Shown: positions 1 to 9,306, numbered from the stretch's first letter. The stretch is DNA of 37,656 bases from Candidatus Nealsonbacteria bacterium (GCA_011050465.1 DRFQ01000005.1:1-37656); one strand, 5' to 3'. Program-made: numbers and translations. Notes: generated by a model not told the origin, from the letters alone.

Positions 1-408
1 GAAAAACCAATTTCTGAGATGACAATAGAGGAACTTAAAGTTAAGATTGCGGAAATTTCAGCTTTCATTGCTCAATTAAAAGCTCAGATAGCTCAACTCC
101 TGGAAAAGGAGGTCACTGAAGAAATCCCAGCTAATTACAGATTCATCATTAATCTTGAATATGACCAGACAAATGATGACGTCAGATACTTACAGATCTT
201 CCTTAAAACCCAAGGAACAGCAATTTATCCTGAAGGCATAGTTTCTGGTTGGTTTGGCCCTTTAACTAAGAAAGCGGTAATTCATTTTCAGGAAAAATAT
301 GCTCAAGACATCTTAGTCCCCTGGGAATTAACGGAAGGCACTGGTTACGTTGGTTCAACCACCAGGGCTAAGATGAACGAGATTTTTGGAGAGGGAATCG
401 GCAATTAG
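1..408 (+). CDS. Peptidoglycan-binding-domain protein, C-terminal part (partial)
   Basis: The reading frame is open to the first base of the window (codons for EKPISE precede the first Met at 19), so this is probably the end of a longer gene. The visible part has an amphipathic Leu/Gln/Ala-rich coiled-coil stretch (about residues 5-35 from Met19). It is followed by a PG_binding_1-like domain with the landmarks DVRYLQIFLKTQG, GWFGPLTKKAVIHFQEKY and STRAKMNE. In Parcubacteria such domains commonly sit at the C-terminus of secreted or surface proteins and are thought to bind the cell wall. The substrate and any catalytic partner domain lie outside the window. The stop is 8 nt before apgM, so co-transcription is possible. 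Confidence 0.85.
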   Translation, partial: EKPISEMTIEELKVKIAEISAFIAQLKAQIAQLLEKEVTEEIPANYRFIINLEYDQTNDDVRYLQIFLKTQGTAIYPEGIVSGWFGPLTKKAVIHFQEKYAQDILVPWELTEGTGYVGSTTRAKMNEIFGEGIGN

Positions 409-416
409 GAAATTTT

Positions 417-1694
417 ATGAAAATTATATTTATTATTATTGATGGGTTAGGAGATAAGCCTATCCCGAAGCTCGGAAACAAAACACCACTCGAAGCAGCT
501 AAAACCCCTAATTTAGATTGGTTAGCTAAGAATGGGATTTGCGGCCTAATTAAACCTTTTTATTTTCCTTGGCAGAGGTATCCTCGATCAGATACCGCTC
601 ATTTGGCTCTGTTTGGTTATAATCCTAAGGTCTATTATCTGGGGCGAGGACCTTATGAGGCTGCCGGCATTGGATTTGATCTAAAAGAAGGAGACGTAGC
701 CTTGAGAGCAAATTTTGGCACGGTAAACAAAAACCTTAAAGTTATTGATAGAAGGGCAGGGAGAATCAATGAGACCCTGCCATTAGTAAAAGCTCTGGAT
801 GGAATGAACATTGAAGGAATTAAGTTTTTAGTTAAAAAATCTTATGGACACCGGGCAGTATTGATTTTGCGAGCCCTCCCAAATTTTAAAAAAAATCTAG
901 GAAGACGGGGGCGAAATCCTTCTGATAAAATTACAGATTCGGATCCCCACAAAGTCGGAGTTAGAGTAAAAAAGGTTTTTCCTCAAAATAAATCTAGAGA
1001 GGCAAAATATACAGCTCAAGTCTTAAATAAATTTTTAGAGAAGGCCTATCAAATTTTAAGAAATCATCCTTTAAACAAAAAAAGAGTAAAATTAAGGAAA
1101 ACGCCGGCTAACTATTTATTAGTTAGGGGGGCCGGTAAGCTCAGAAAAATTCCCAGCTTCTATCAAAGATATCAATTAAAAGCTTGCTGTATTGCCGGTG
1201 GCGCTCTCTATAAAGGAATTGCTAAAATCTTAGGGATGAAATTAATTAAAATTAAAGGTGCCACCGGCTTTGCCAGCACTAATCTTAAAGGCAAGTTTGA
1301 AGGAGCTAAAAAAGCTCTTAAAAAACCTGCCCCGCATCGAAACGCAGTTTCTGGTGCGGGGTACAACTTCATTTTTTGTCATATTAAAGCTGCTGATAAT
1401 TTAGCTGAAGACGGAAACTTTCCCGGAAAAAAAGAATTTATCGAGAAAATTGATAAAAATATAAAGACATTTTTAAAGCTTAAAAACGTTTTGATTGTCG
1501 TTACTGGAGATCATTCAACCTGTTCCTTGCTTCAAAGACATTGCGTAGAACCAGTACCAGTTTTGATTTTTGGCAGCAGAACTGATAAAGTAAAAGAATT
1601 CAACGAAAAAGCCTGCCAGAAAGGAAAACTAAGAAAAATTAATCAACTTAACTTAATGCCAAAGGTCTTACTTTGCACTAAACGCAATTTGTAA
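417..1694 (+). CDS. apgM: 2,3-bisphosphoglycerate-independent phosphoglycerate mutase, archaeal (ApgM) type
   Basis: Interconverts 3- and 2-phosphoglycerate in the cytoplasm (glycolysis/gluconeogenesis). The 425-aa protein belongs to the alkaline-phosphatase-superfamily ApgM branch. The N-terminal metal motif IIIDGLGD has Asp9, the SDTAH motif carries the probable nucleophile Ser58, and C-terminal HIKAADNLAEDG and VVTGDHST supply metal ligands. Family members are about 400 aa. Part of the excess is an 11-codon palindromic segment at residues 305-315 (APHRNAVSGAG), placed just before the conserved strand that leads into the HIKA motif; it is listed separately as a repeat. It sits on the same strand as several other gluconeogenic genes. 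The family call is firm; the in vivo direction is inferred. Confidence 0.95.
   Translation: MKIIFIIIDGLGDKPIPKLGNKTPLEAAKTPNLDWLAKNGICGLIKPFYFPWQRYPRSDTAHLALFGYNPKVYYLGRGPYEAAGIGFDLKEGDVALRANFGTVNKNLKVIDRRAGRINETLPLVKALDGMNIEGIKFLVKKSYGHRAVLILRALPNFKKNLGRRGRNPSDKITDSDPHKVGVRVKKVFPQNKSREAKYTAQVLNKFLEKAYQILRNHPLNKKRVKLRKTPANYLLVRGAGKLRKIPSFYQRYQLKACCIAGGALYKGIAKILGMKLIKIKGATGFASTNLKGKFEGAKKALKKPAPHRNAVSGAGYNFIFCHIKAADNLAEDGNFPGKKEFIEKIDKNIKTFLKLKNVLIVVTGDHSTCSLLQRHCVEPVPVLIFGSRTDKVKEFNEKACQKGKLRKINQLNLMPKVLLCTKRNL
1330..1361. repeat. 32-nt palindromic element inside apgM
   Basis: Outer arms CCCCGCATC and GGTGCGGGG with an inner GAAAC/GTTTC stem form an imperfect palindrome of exactly 32 nt. 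It is translated in frame as part of APHRNAVSGAG. Length and arms match copies at 3089-3118, 23600-23631, 30768-30799 and 31926-31957. Confidence 0.75.
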
Positions 1695-1728
1695 TACACT
1701 TTAATTATTAGTTAATAAATTTCAAACT

Positions 1729-1962
1729 ATGGTCAAAGTATTTAGTACGCCCACCTGTCCTTATTGTGTTACCTTGAAGGAATTCTTAAAGGAACACAGT
1801 ATTGAATTTGAAGATATTGATGTTTCTCAAAACAAACAAGCTCTCGACGAAATGGTTAAGAACTCAGGCCAGATGGGAGTGCCGGTAGTTGATATTGACG
1901 GCCAAATTATAGTAGGCTTTGATAAGGAGAAAATTTCTGAACTTTTGAATATAAAAGAATAA
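1729..1962 (+). CDS. Glutaredoxin-like thiol-disulfide oxidoreductase
   Basis: A 77-aa single-domain thioredoxin-fold protein with the redox motif CPYC (Cys10, Cys13) directly after the first strand, and the cis-proline motif GVPVV at about residues 50-54, then a GFDKEKI segment. It matches the small glutaredoxin/NrdH-like proteins that reduce disulfides or protein mixed disulfides in the cytoplasm. NrdH-type and glutathione-type use cannot be separated from sequence alone; CPYC is typical of glutaredoxins. It lies 34 nt after apgM with no clear terminator between, and 44 nt before the PH-domain pair. Confidence 0.9.
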   Translation: MVKVFSTPTCPYCVTLKEFLKEHSIEFEDIDVSQNKQALDEMVKNSGQMGVPVVDIDGQIIVGFDKEKISELLNIKE

Positions 1963-2006
1963 AAATTCCAAAAGCCAGAATTAAAATTTTTTATAATTTT
2001 ATTTTT

Positions 2007-2528
2007 ATGAAACATTTACACCCTAAAGCAGTTTGGCTATTTTTCTGGTCATTTCTTTTTAGATCATTTTTTATTATTCTATTTATTTCTATTTGGCTGG
2101 GTTCTTTGTTTGTAAATCTACTTACAGGCGAGGAAGGAAACCTTAGACCTTTGATTATATACTTTTTACCATCATTTTTCTTTTTACTTGCTTTTTTTGT
2201 CTTGTTTATCTATTTCTGGGCAGTCTGGACTTATAATAACTACAAGTACCAGCTTACCGAAAACGTGGTAAAAATAGAACGAGGTGTGATTGCAAAAAAA
2301 TACAGCTCCGTTCCTTACGAAAGGATACAGAACGTCGATATCCATCGCGGTATTATAGCCAGGCTTCTTGGATTGTCTGATCTCCAAATCCAGACCGCAG
2401 GGTATTCTGGATACAGTCGAAGGGGGATAGCAACCGAAGGTCGTCTCCCCGGTTTGGATCCGCAAATAGCCGAACAGTTGCAAGAGGAGTTGATAACGCG
2501 GGCAAAAGGAACTAAGCAAGGATTGTAG
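2007..2528 (+). CDS. Bacterial PH-domain (YdbS/DUF304-like) membrane protein, copy 1
   Basis: 173 aa. The N-terminal half has two hydrophobic helices (about residues 10-36 and 48-72) ending in the aromatic FWAVWTYNNYKY stretch. The C-terminal half is a bPH2-like domain: YQLTENVVKIERGVI, then VPYERIQNVDIHRG and LQIQTAGYSG. Proteins of this family are membrane-anchored with the PH domain in the cytoplasm; no enzymatic activity is known. A -10-like TATAAT at 1992-1997 lies 9 nt before the ATG, so the transcript may be almost leaderless. It is followed after 2 nt by a clear paralogue. Confidence 0.85.
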   Translation: MKHLHPKAVWLFFWSFLFRSFFIILFISIWLGSLFVNLLTGEEGNLRPLIIYFLPSFFFLLAFFVLFIYFWAVWTYNNYKYQLTENVVKIERGVIAKKYSSVPYERIQNVDIHRGIIARLLGLSDLQIQTAGYSGYSRRGIATEGRLPGLDPQIAEQLQEELITRAKGTKQGL

Positions 2529-2530
2529 CC

Positions 2531-3034
2531 ATGCAACAACTTCATCCTAAAGCAAAGTGGTTATTTTTCTGGAGTTATATAGTTGGACTTACATTTATTT
2601 TTGTTCCGCTTTCGGTCTATGTTTTTTTAGCTATTTTTTCCCTTTATAAATTCGGAGTTTCATATATTTTTATGATTTTGATACCGTTCCTATTTCTGGG
2701 TTTCAGCGGATTTTTTGTTATTTTTCTCTACTTCTGGGCCACCTGGACTTACCGTAACTACAAATACCAACTTACTGAAGATACCGTAAAAATAGAAAAA
2801 GGAGTAATCGCCAAACACTATGTGTCAATTCCTTACGAACGAGTTCAGAATGTGGATATCCATCGAGGGCTAGTTGCTAGACTTCTCGGCCTTTCTAGTC
2901 TTAAAATCCAGACCGCGGGATATTCTGGATATATCTTAAGCGAAGGTCTCCTTCCAGGCCTTGATCCTCAAATAGCAGAGCAATTGAGAGAAGAATTAAT
3001 TAGAAAAATGAAAGGGACGAAACAAGGATTATAA
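2531..3034 (+). CDS. Bacterial PH-domain membrane protein, copy 2 (tandem paralogue)
   Basis: 167 aa, starting 2 nt after its paralogue. Both share the start (HPKA.WLFFW), the two hydrophobic helices, the WTYxNYKYQLTE motif, the PYERxQNVDIHRG core and an identical C-terminal KGTKQGL. The membrane helices have diverged far more than the PH domain, and the segment after AGYSG is shorter here than in copy 1. The pair is a tandem duplication, presumably co-transcribed and possibly forming a heteromer; its function is unknown. Confidence 0.85.
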   Translation: MQQLHPKAKWLFFWSYIVGLTFIFVPLSVYVFLAIFSLYKFGVSYIFMILIPFLFLGFSGFFVIFLYFWATWTYRNYKYQLTEDTVKIEKGVIAKHYVSIPYERVQNVDIHRGLVARLLGLSSLKIQTAGYSGYILSEGLLPGLDPQIAEQLREELIRKMKGTKQGL

Positions 3035-3088
3035 TTAAACATCAAAAGATTATGCCAATAAAAGTTGTAATTAATGGCTTTGGTCGCA

Positions 3089-3118
3089 CCCCGCACCAGA
3101 GCGAAGCTCGGTGCGGGG
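3089..3118. repeat. 30-nt palindromic element upstream of gap
   Basis: Arms CCCCGCACC and GGTGCGGGG with inner GAGC/GCTC. The right flank CAAGT is the reverse complement of the left flank ACTTG of the copy at 31926-31957, so the unit probably extends a few bases past the arms on one side and the two copies lie in opposite orientation. Confidence 0.75.
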
Positions 3119-3132
3119 CAAGTTGGCCGGCC

Positions 3133-3138
3133 TATAAT
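3133..3138 (+). promoter_or_regulatory. -10 box for gap (leaderless-type spacing)
   Basis: TATAAT ends only 5 nt before the gap ATG at 3144, so a start 6-8 nt downstream would fall on or at the ATG. No good -35 is visible, because that position is occupied by the palindromic element. Confidence 0.5.
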
Positions 3139-3143
3139 AAATT

Positions 3144-4163
3144 ATGACAAGAATTGCTATAAATGGTTTTGGAAGGATAGGGCGTCCTACTTTCAAAAAG
3201 ATTTTAAAAGACCACCCAAATTTGGAAATAGTGGCAATTAATGATTTAACAGGCACAGAGACCCTTGCTCATTTGTTAAGGTATGATTCTGTTTACGGGA
3301 TTTATAGTAAACAAGTCAAATTTACTGAAGATTCTCTTTTGATCAATGGTACCAGTGATGGAAAAAAGATTAAGGTGTTAGCTGAGACCGACCCTGCAAA
3401 GCTTCCCTGGAAGAATCTGGACATAGATATTGTTTTAGAATGTACGGGCCGTTTTACTAATTATGAAGGAGCAAAAAGACATTTGGCTTCGGGCGCTAAA
3501 AAAGTCATTATTTCTGCTCCCTGTAAAAGCCCTGAAGTGAATATGTTTGTGTTAGGGGTTAATGAAGAGAAGTATAGTCCAAAAGAAGACAATGTAATTT
3601 CAATGGCTTCTTGCACAACTAATTGTTTGGCCCCGATAGCTAAAGTTTTAAATGATAATTTTAAAATAATTCGTGGTTTTATAACTACTTGCCATAGTTA
3701 TACCAATGACCAGCGGATTTTAGACATAGCTCACAAAGATTTGAGAAGAACAAGAGCCGCAGCTTTAAATATTATTCCTACTTCTACAGGAGCTGCCAAA
3801 GCCATTGGTAGTGTTATTCCTGAGCTCGATGGTAAATTGGATGGTATTGCCTTTAGGGTTCCTGTTCCTACCGTTTCAATTTTAGACCTAATTTGTGAAG
3901 TAGAAAAGAAAACTACTGCCCAAGAAGTAAATTATACTTTCAAGAAGGCTTCAAAAGCTGAAAATTTCAAAGGTATTTTAGGGATAGAAGATGCTCTTTT
4001 AGTCTCTTCTGATTATATCGGCAATTCTTTTTCAGCTATTGTCGATAGTTCTTTAACTATGGCCAAAGATAGTCTAGTTAAGGTTGTTGCCTGGTACGAC
4101 AACGAATGGGGATATGCGTGTCGTTTGGCCGAATTTACCGAATTTGTAGGAAAACAATTATAA
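3144..4163 (+). CDS. gap: Glyceraldehyde-3-phosphate dehydrogenase, type I
   Basis: Catalyses the reversible oxidative phosphorylation of glyceraldehyde-3-phosphate to 1,3-bisphosphoglycerate. At 339 aa it has standard length. The NAD-binding start INGFGRIGR, the catalytic signature ASCTTNC with Cys157, the partner His in TTCHSYTNDQ, and the C-terminal WYDNEWGYACR are all present. The conserved NDL after the second strand suits NAD specificity. The start at 3144 is set by the N-terminal motif and overlaps the stop of the upstream relic frame. It ends before a clear Rho-independent terminator, so it is the last gene of its unit. Confidence 0.97.
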   Translation: MTRIAINGFGRIGRPTFKKILKDHPNLEIVAINDLTGTETLAHLLRYDSVYGIYSKQVKFTEDSLLINGTSDGKKIKVLAETDPAKLPWKNLDIDIVLECTGRFTNYEGAKRHLASGAKKVIISAPCKSPEVNMFVLGVNEEKYSPKEDNVISMASCTTNCLAPIAKVLNDNFKIIRGFITTCHSYTNDQRILDIAHKDLRRTRAAALNIIPTSTGAAKAIGSVIPELDGKLDGIAFRVPVPTVSILDLICEVEKKTTAQEVNYTFKKASKAENFKGILGIEDALLVSSDYIGNSFSAIVDSSLTMAKDSLVKVVAWYDNEWGYACRLAEFTEFVGKQL

Positions 4164-4182
4164 ATTTTTAATATAATTTTAT

Positions 4183-4217
4183 ACCAGGCAAGGTTTAGCT
4201 TTATCTGGTTTTTTATT
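4183..4217 (+). terminator. Rho-independent terminator after gap
   Basis: ACCAGGCAAGG pairs imperfectly with CTTTATCTGGT around a short loop, and a T-rich run follows. It lies 20 nt after the gap stop. Confidence 0.75.
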
Positions 4218-4314
4218 TAGTTTTCCTTAATTTTTCCTGAAGTTTTAAAGGCATAATAATCTTAAAGGAGACACACTCTTATTGTGATGATTTCTTAATG
4301 GATTTTAGGATATT

Positions 4315-4770
4315 GTGGAATTAAAAACAGACAACAAAACAGAAAAAAGCTTTACTCTCATTGAACTTTTAATGGTTATTGCTATTATTGGTATTTTAGC
4401 TGGAATTGTTTTGGTGGCTTTAGGTGGAGCACGGGACAAAGCAAGAGACGCCAGGATTATAAGTGATATGGCTCAGATTCGAATCCAAGCTGAAATTATT
4501 TTTTCTAAATATGGTAATTATAGTCGTGTGCACTGTAACGGTGATATCAATATTCAGACTCTCTGTGATGACATCGCTGATCAAGGAGGACAAAACCTTG
4601 AGGGAGGGTCTGGACCGGGTGTCCAGGCATACAGTCCTCCTCTCTGGAATAAGTACTGTGTTGAGGTTCAATTAAATTCAGGGAAATTCTGGTGTGTAGA
4701 TTATGGGCTTAGATCTGCCCAGTATGATACTGATCCTGCTTGTAGTAGTGGAATATTTATCTGTGAATAG
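4315..4770 (+). CDS. Type IV pilin-like (pseudopilin) protein
   Basis: 151 aa. A short basic leader (to about residue 12) precedes FTLIELLMVIAIIGILAGIV, the class III prepilin signal and N-terminal helix, with the conserved Glu at mature +5. The residue before the cleavage site is Ser rather than the usual Gly. The globular part is Gly/Cys-rich with several Cys (VHCNGD, TLCDD, KYCVEV, FWCVD, ACSS, FICE) that could form disulfides outside the cell. The start is a GTG: an in-frame TAG at 4306-4308 excludes earlier starts, and AGGA precedes it. The pilin is probably assembled by a type IV pilus or competence machine encoded elsewhere. No assembly genes are nearby. Confidence 0.88.
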   Translation: MELKTDNKTEKSFTLIELLMVIAIIGILAGIVLVALGGARDKARDARIISDMAQIRIQAEIIFSKYGNYSRVHCNGDINIQTLCDDIADQGGQNLEGGSGPGVQAYSPPLWNKYCVEVQLNSGKFWCVDYGLRSAQYDTDPACSSGIFICE

Positions 4771-4836
4771 CGAATTCAAAATTAATAAGCTAAAAAGATA
4801 AAGTTGATATGGCAGGGGCCAGTTCCTGCTATTTAG

Positions 4837-4870
4837 TTGGTTTTGCTTTTTGTTTTAGGTATAATATAAT
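4837..4870 (+). promoter_or_regulatory. Promoter for acs-ppsA
   Basis: TTGGTT (4837-4842), a 17-nt spacer and TATAAT (4860-4865, with a second overlapping TATAAT at 4865-4870). This predicts a leader of roughly 25-30 nt. A GCAGG/CCTGC hairpin at about 4811-4828 just upstream may terminate the pilin transcript. Confidence 0.7.
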
Positions 4871-4898
4871 CACGGTAAAAAATTTGAGATTTTAAAAT

Positions 4899-6836
4899 AT
4901 GTCTGCCAAAAATCAAAAACTTATCAAAAAAGGTGATTCATACTATCCAACCAAAGATTTTCAAAAAAGAGCTTGGGTAAATGACGATTCAATTTATAAA
5001 GAGGCCGATCAAGACCCGATTGAATTTTGGGAGAAATTAGCAGGAGAACTTTCTTGGCAAAAGAAATGGGAAAAGCCATTTTCTCATCAGCCGCCATACT
5101 TTAAATGGTTTGTTGGAGGAAAACTGAACATTACTGAAAATTGTCTAGATAGGAACCTGGCAAAGGCAAAAGATAAAGTGGCTTTAATTTGGGAGCCAGA
5201 ACCGACGGGGGAAAAAGAAAGAAAGCTAACCTACCAGGATCTATATAAAGAAGTTAATAAATTTGCCAACGCCTTAAAGAAAATGGGAGTGAAAAAAGGA
5301 GATAGAGTCGGAATTTATCTGCCAATGATTCCAGAGGTTATGATTGCTATGTTGGCTTGTGCCAGAATTGGCGCAATTCACGTTGTGGTGTTCTCGGCTT
5401 TTTCTCCCCAAGCTTTGAGGGTAAGACTGCAAGATACCGAAGCTAAAATTTTAATTACGGCCGATGGTTACTATAGAAGAGGTCAGGTTATTAATTTAAA
5501 GAAAAATGCTGACGAAGGAATTAAAGAAACAAAAGTAGATAGGGCAATAGTGGTAAAAAGGGCAGGTAATGAAATTTCTTGGCAGGAAAACCGAGATTTT
5601 TGGTGGGAAGATTTAATTAAAACAGAAAGCGATGTTTGTCAGCCAGAGATAATGGATTCAGAAGACATTTTATTTATCCTTTACACATCGGGCAGTACCG
5701 GTAAACCAAAAGGATGTATTCATACTTGCGGTGGTTATACGGTTCAGGCGAATTTTACCGGCAAATGGATATTTGATTTAAAAAAAGATGATATTTTTTG
5801 GTCAATGGCTGATGTCGGCTGGATAACGGGTCACACCTACAGTTGTTATAGCCCCCTGCTTAATGGAATAACTTTTGTAATTTTTGAAGGAGCGCCAGAT
5901 TGGCCAAATCATGACAGATGGTGCCAAATAATTGAGAAGTATGGTGTGACAACTTTCTATACGGCTCCTACGGCTGTTCGGATGTTCGCAAAATACGGGA
6001 CAGAGCTTCTCAAGAAATATAAATTTGATACCTTGCAAATTCTGGGTTCGGTAGGAGAACCCATAGATGATACTGCTTGGCATTGGTATTTTAAAGAAGT
6101 TGGCAAAGAAAGGTGTCCGATCGTAGATACCTGGTGGCAGACAGAAACCGGCGGGATTTTAATTACTTCACTACCCGGAATTGGCCCATTTAAACCGACC
6201 TTGGCAGGCTTGCCTTTTCCTGGTATTAAAGTTGATATCTTAGATGAAAAGGGAAAATCTCTGCCCCCAAATAAGGAGGGCAACTTGGTTCTTTTACCTC
6301 CTTTTTCTCCGGGATTATTAAGAGGAGTTTACAAAAATCCAGAGAAATATTTGAAAACTTACTGGTCAGAATATGGGCAGGAAATTTATTTTACTTCAGA
6401 TGCAGCCTATAAAGATAAAGCAGGTCTTATTAGGATTGTCGGCAGGGTGGATGATGTTATTAAAGTAGCTGGTCATAGGGTAACCACAGGTGAGTTAGAA
6501 AATGCTGTTGCTAAACATTTAGATATTATAGAGTGTGCCATAATTGGCGTACCGGACGCAATAAGGGGAGAGGTACCGGTAGCTTTCGTGGTCTCAAAAA
6601 AGGACAGAAAAGTCAAAGAAATAGAAAAAGGGGTTGTTGATCAGATCAAAAGAGAGATAGGCCCTATTGCCCTGCCTAAGAAGGTTTATTTAGTAGAAGA
6701 CTTGCCGAAAACAAGGTCTGGTAAAATTATGCGCAGAATCCTAAGAAAATTGTTCACCGGAGAAGAATTAGGGGATCTTTCTACTTTAGCTAATCCAGAA
6801 AGCGTAGAGAAATTAAAAAAAATTATTAAGGCATGA
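4899..6836 (+). CDS. acs: Acetyl-CoA synthetase, AMP-forming
   Basis: Activates acetate with ATP and CoA to acetyl-CoA via acetyl-AMP. At 645 aa it has full family length. It has the ACS N-terminal cap ([18 protein letters not shown]), the ATP-binding P-loop [11 protein letters not shown] near residue 265, the core [10 protein letters not shown] near residue 410 (Trp typical of acetate-specific enzymes), and the hinge/C-terminal [15 protein letters not shown] near residue 603, which contains the Lys that is acetylated for regulation in other bacteria. It overlaps ppsA by 4 nt (ATGA), so the two are translationally coupled. Together they fit acetate assimilation towards PEP, or in reverse acetyl-CoA disposal. 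The direction is inferred. Confidence 0.96.
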   Translation: MSAKNQKLIKKGDSYYPTKDFQKRAWVNDDSIYKEADQDPIEFWEKLAGELSWQKKWEKPFSHQPPYFKWFVGGKLNITENCLDRNLAKAKDKVALIWEPEPTGEKERKLTYQDLYKEVNKFANALKKMGVKKGDRVGIYLPMIPEVMIAMLACARIGAIHVVVFSAFSPQALRVRLQDTEAKILITADGYYRRGQVINLKKNADEGIKETKVDRAIVVKRAGNEISWQENRDFWWEDLIKTESDVCQPEIMDSEDILFILYTSGSTGKPKGCIHTCGGYTVQANFTGKWIFDLKKDDIFWSMADVGWITGHTYSCYSPLLNGITFVIFEGAPDWPNHDRWCQIIEKYGVTTFYTAPTAVRMFAKYGTELLKKYKFDTLQILGSVGEPIDDTAWHWYFKEVGKERCPIVDTWWQTETGGILITSLPGIGPFKPTLAGLPFPGIKVDILDEKGKSLPPNKEGNLVLLPPFSPGLLRGVYKNPEKYLKTYWSEYGQEIYFTSDAAYKDKAGLIRIVGRVDDVIKVAGHRVTTGELENAVAKHLDIIECAIIGVPDAIRGEVPVAFVVSKKDRKVKEIEKGVVDQIKREIGPIALPKKVYLVEDLPKTRSGKIMRRILRKLFTGEELGDLSTLANPESVEKLKKIIKA

Positions 6837-9262
6837 AAAAATCGAAAAAAGACATTCTATGGTTTAAAGAAATTAGTTATGGAGATATTCTTGCAGTTGG
6901 AGGGAAAAATGCCTCTTTGGGGGAGATGTATTCTCAGTTAACCAGAAAGGGAGTAAATATTCCAGATGGTTTCGCTGTTACAACTAAGGCCTATTGGCGC
7001 TTTTTGAAAACAAATGAGATAGACAAAACTTTAAAGGATATTTTTTCCTCCTTCGCCAAAAGCTACGGAGGACAGGCTGGACAGAATATTAGATATCTAC
7101 AGAAGACAGGAAAGAAAGCTCGTGGCCTCATTTTAAAATCAAAATTTTCAGAAAAGTTTAAAAGAGAAATAGCCAAAGCTTACAGTAGACTGGAAAAAAA
7201 ATACGGTAGAAATTGTGAGGTAGCGGTTAGATCTTCAGGGGTAGCAGAAGATATGCCAGAAGCTTCTTTTGCTGGTCAATTCGAGACTTTTTTAAATGTT
7301 AGAGGGAATAATAATTTACTGGTAGCTATCAAAAAATGTTTTGCCTCCAATTTTAATGATAGAGTGATGGCTTACCGGGAAGAAAAAGGCTTTTCCCAGT
7401 TAGACCTTGCTCTTTCGGTGGGAATTCAAAAGATGGTTCGTTCAGATATTGCTTCTGCCGGCATAATATTTACTCTGGATACTGAAACCGGCTTTCCCAA
7501 TGTTATTTTAATAAATTCCATTTACGGGGTAGGGGAAATGGTTGTCAAAGGAAAGATTACCCCAGATGAATTTTTTGTTTTTAAACCAACCCTAAAGAAA
7601 GGATATAAATCCATTATCATTAAAAAGCTGGGAAGAAAAACTAAAAAATTCATTTTTGCCAGAGGCGGCGGGTTAAAAGAAATAAACGTTTCTCAAAAAG
7701 ATCAGAAAAGATTTGCTTTAACCGAAAAAGAAGCCCTGACTTTAGCTCGTTGGGCCATAATAATCGAGGATCATTATTCCGAATTGAAGAAGAGATGGAT
7801 GCCCCAAGATATTGAATGGGCAAAAGACGGTAAATTAAATCAATTATTTATTACTCAATCTCGGCCAGAAACAATCCATGCTTCAAAAAAAGTTCAATTT
7901 TATGAAGAATATAAATTGAGGACAACAAAAAAACCAATTATAACCGGGATAGCAGTAGGAAATAAAATTGGCCAGGGTAAAGTCAGAGTAATATCCGACA
8001 TTTCAAAAATTCATCTTTTTCGAAAAGGAGAAGTTTTAGTTACTAAAATGACAGACCCTGACTGGGTGCCAATAATGAGAATAGCTTCAGCCATTGTTAC
8101 CAATGAAGGCTCAAAAACCTGCCATGCAGCCATTATTTCAAGGGAGCTAGGAATTCCTTGTATTGTTGGCACAGAGAAGGCCACTCAAATTCTAAAAACT
8201 GGCAGTATGACGACAGTTGATTGTACTTCGGGCCTGGAAGGAAAAATATTTTTTGGCAAAACGCCCTTTAAGGTCAAAAGATACAATCTTAAGAAAATCC
8301 CAGAACTAAAAACAAAAATAATGGTAAACCTTGGAACTCCTGATATTGCTTTTAAAACATCTTTTTTACCAAATGAAGGAGTAGGGCTAGCTCGAATTGA
8401 ATTTATCTTGGCTGATAAAATTAAGATTCATCCTCTTGCTCTTTATCACTTTAAAAAATTAAAAGATAAAAAACTGAAAAGAAAAATCGAGAAAATTACC
8501 TTTGGATACAAAGACAAGAGAGATTATTTCGTTGAAAAATTAGCTGAAGGCATTGCCCAAATAAGCTCGGCTTTCTTTCCAAAGCCAGTGATTGTCAGAT
8601 TATCTGATTTCAAATCGAACGAATATCGGGAATTAATTGGAGGTGAGCTTTTTGAGCCAGAAGAGGCAAATCCCATGATTGGCTGGCGGGGAGCTTCAAG
8701 GTACTATAATGAGAAATTCAAGCCTGCCTTCCAAATGGAATGCCAAGCGATAATCAGAGCAAGAGACAAATTTGGTCTTAAAAATATCTGGGCAATGGTG
8801 CCTTTTTGTAGAACAGTTGAAGAAGGGAAGAAAGTCTTAAGCTTAATGGCAAAAAATGGACTGAAAAAGGGGAAAGACAATCTAAAGGTTATTGTGATGT
8901 GTGAGATTCCGTCAAATGTTATTTTGGCTGATCGGTTTCTCAAAATTTTTGATGGTATGAGCATTGGTTCAAACGATTTAACCCAGCTTACTTTGGGTTT
9001 AGACAGAGATTCAGCTTTAGTGGCTTCAGTGGGTGACGAAAGAAATGAAGCCGTGAAGAATTTAGTTAAGATAGCAATCCAAGAATGTAAAAGGAAGAAA
9101 AAATATGTGGGAATTTGTGGTGAGGCTCCCAGTACCTTCCCGGAATTTGCAGAATTCCTTGTCGAACAAAGGATTGAATCAATATCTTTAAATCCCGATA
9201 CCGTTATTCCTACTATTTTAAGATTAGCCAAAAAAGAAAAACAACTTAAAAAAAGTCGATAG
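6833..9262 (+). CDS. ppsA: Phosphoenolpyruvate synthase
   Basis: Converts pyruvate and ATP to PEP, AMP and phosphate: the entry step of gluconeogenesis. The 809 aa carry three domains in order: an ATP-grasp-like PPDK_N domain ([10 protein letters not shown] near residue 24, [21 protein letters not shown] near 130-150), the swivelling phosphohistidine domain ([17 protein letters not shown], catalytic His431), and the C-terminal PEP/pyruvate TIM barrel ([15 protein letters not shown], then GICGEAPST with the catalytic Cys). PpsA is favoured over PPDK by overall length and the [13 protein letters not shown] signatures. It overlaps acs by 4 nt. Confidence 0.95.
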   Translation: MKKSKKDILWFKEISYGDILAVGGKNASLGEMYSQLTRKGVNIPDGFAVTTKAYWRFLKTNEIDKTLKDIFSSFAKSYGGQAGQNIRYLQKTGKKARGLILKSKFSEKFKREIAKAYSRLEKKYGRNCEVAVRSSGVAEDMPEASFAGQFETFLNVRGNNNLLVAIKKCFASNFNDRVMAYREEKGFSQLDLALSVGIQKMVRSDIASAGIIFTLDTETGFPNVILINSIYGVGEMVVKGKITPDEFFVFKPTLKKGYKSIIIKKLGRKTKKFIFARGGGLKEINVSQKDQKRFALTEKEALTLARWAIIIEDHYSELKKRWMPQDIEWAKDGKLNQLFITQSRPETIHASKKVQFYEEYKLRTTKKPIITGIAVGNKIGQGKVRVISDISKIHLFRKGEVLVTKMTDPDWVPIMRIASAIVTNEGSKTCHAAIISRELGIPCIVGTEKATQILKTGSMTTVDCTSGLEGKIFFGKTPFKVKRYNLKKIPELKTKIMVNLGTPDIAFKTSFLPNEGVGLARIEFILADKIKIHPLALYHFKKLKDKKLKRKIEKITFGYKDKRDYFVEKLAEGIAQISSAFFPKPVIVRLSDFKSNEYRELIGGELFEPEEANPMIGWRGASRYYNEKFKPAFQMECQAIIRARDKFGLKNIWAMVPFCRTVEEGKKVLSLMAKNGLKKGKDNLKVIVMCEIPSNVILADRFLKIFDGMSIGSNDLTQLTLGLDRDSALVASVGDERNEAVKNLVKIAIQECKRKKKYVGICGEAPSTFPEFAEFLVEQRIESISLNPDTVIPTILRLAKKEKQLKKSR

Positions 9263-9288
9263 GCCTTTTATCTAAAATTAAATTATGG

Positions 9289-9297
9289 TAATATAAA
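9289..9297 (+). promoter_or_regulatory. Candidate -10 for FBP aldolase/phosphatase gene
   Basis: Overlapping TAATAT (9289-9294) and TATAAA (9292-9297) would start transcription near 9300-9304, just before the hairpin at 9307. No convincing -35 is visible. Confidence 0.4.
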
Positions 9298-9306
9298 AAT
9301 GTAATT

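Larger units (their letters stand above)
3052..3147 (+). pseudogene. Relic GAPDH N-terminus / upstream ORF overlapping gap
   Basis: An ATG at 3052 opens a 31-codon frame. Its first 12 codons read MPIKVVINGFGR, the classic GAPDH nucleotide-binding start. The frame then runs straight into the 30-nt palindromic element and ends at a TGA (3145-3147) that overlaps the gap ATG as ATGA. It is either the remnant of a second gap copy truncated by the palindrome, or a retained leader ORF coupled to gap. The 12 codons are not an exact copy of the gap start (MTRIAINGFGR), which favours decay of an old paralogue over a recent duplication. Confidence 0.6.

Noticed and set aside
4284-4324. Mini-ORFs behind a strong AAGGAG upstream of the pilin gene
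   Set aside because: Only 3-8 codons long, no conservation evidence; may be a leader but unsupported.
5802-6283. Two - strand frames inside acs
   Set aside because: Antisense shadows of the conserved acs core.
8704-9231. 175-codon - strand open frame inside ppsA
   Set aside because: Shadow of ppsA, whose conserved PEP-binding motifs are encoded opposite; no protein-like motif of its own.
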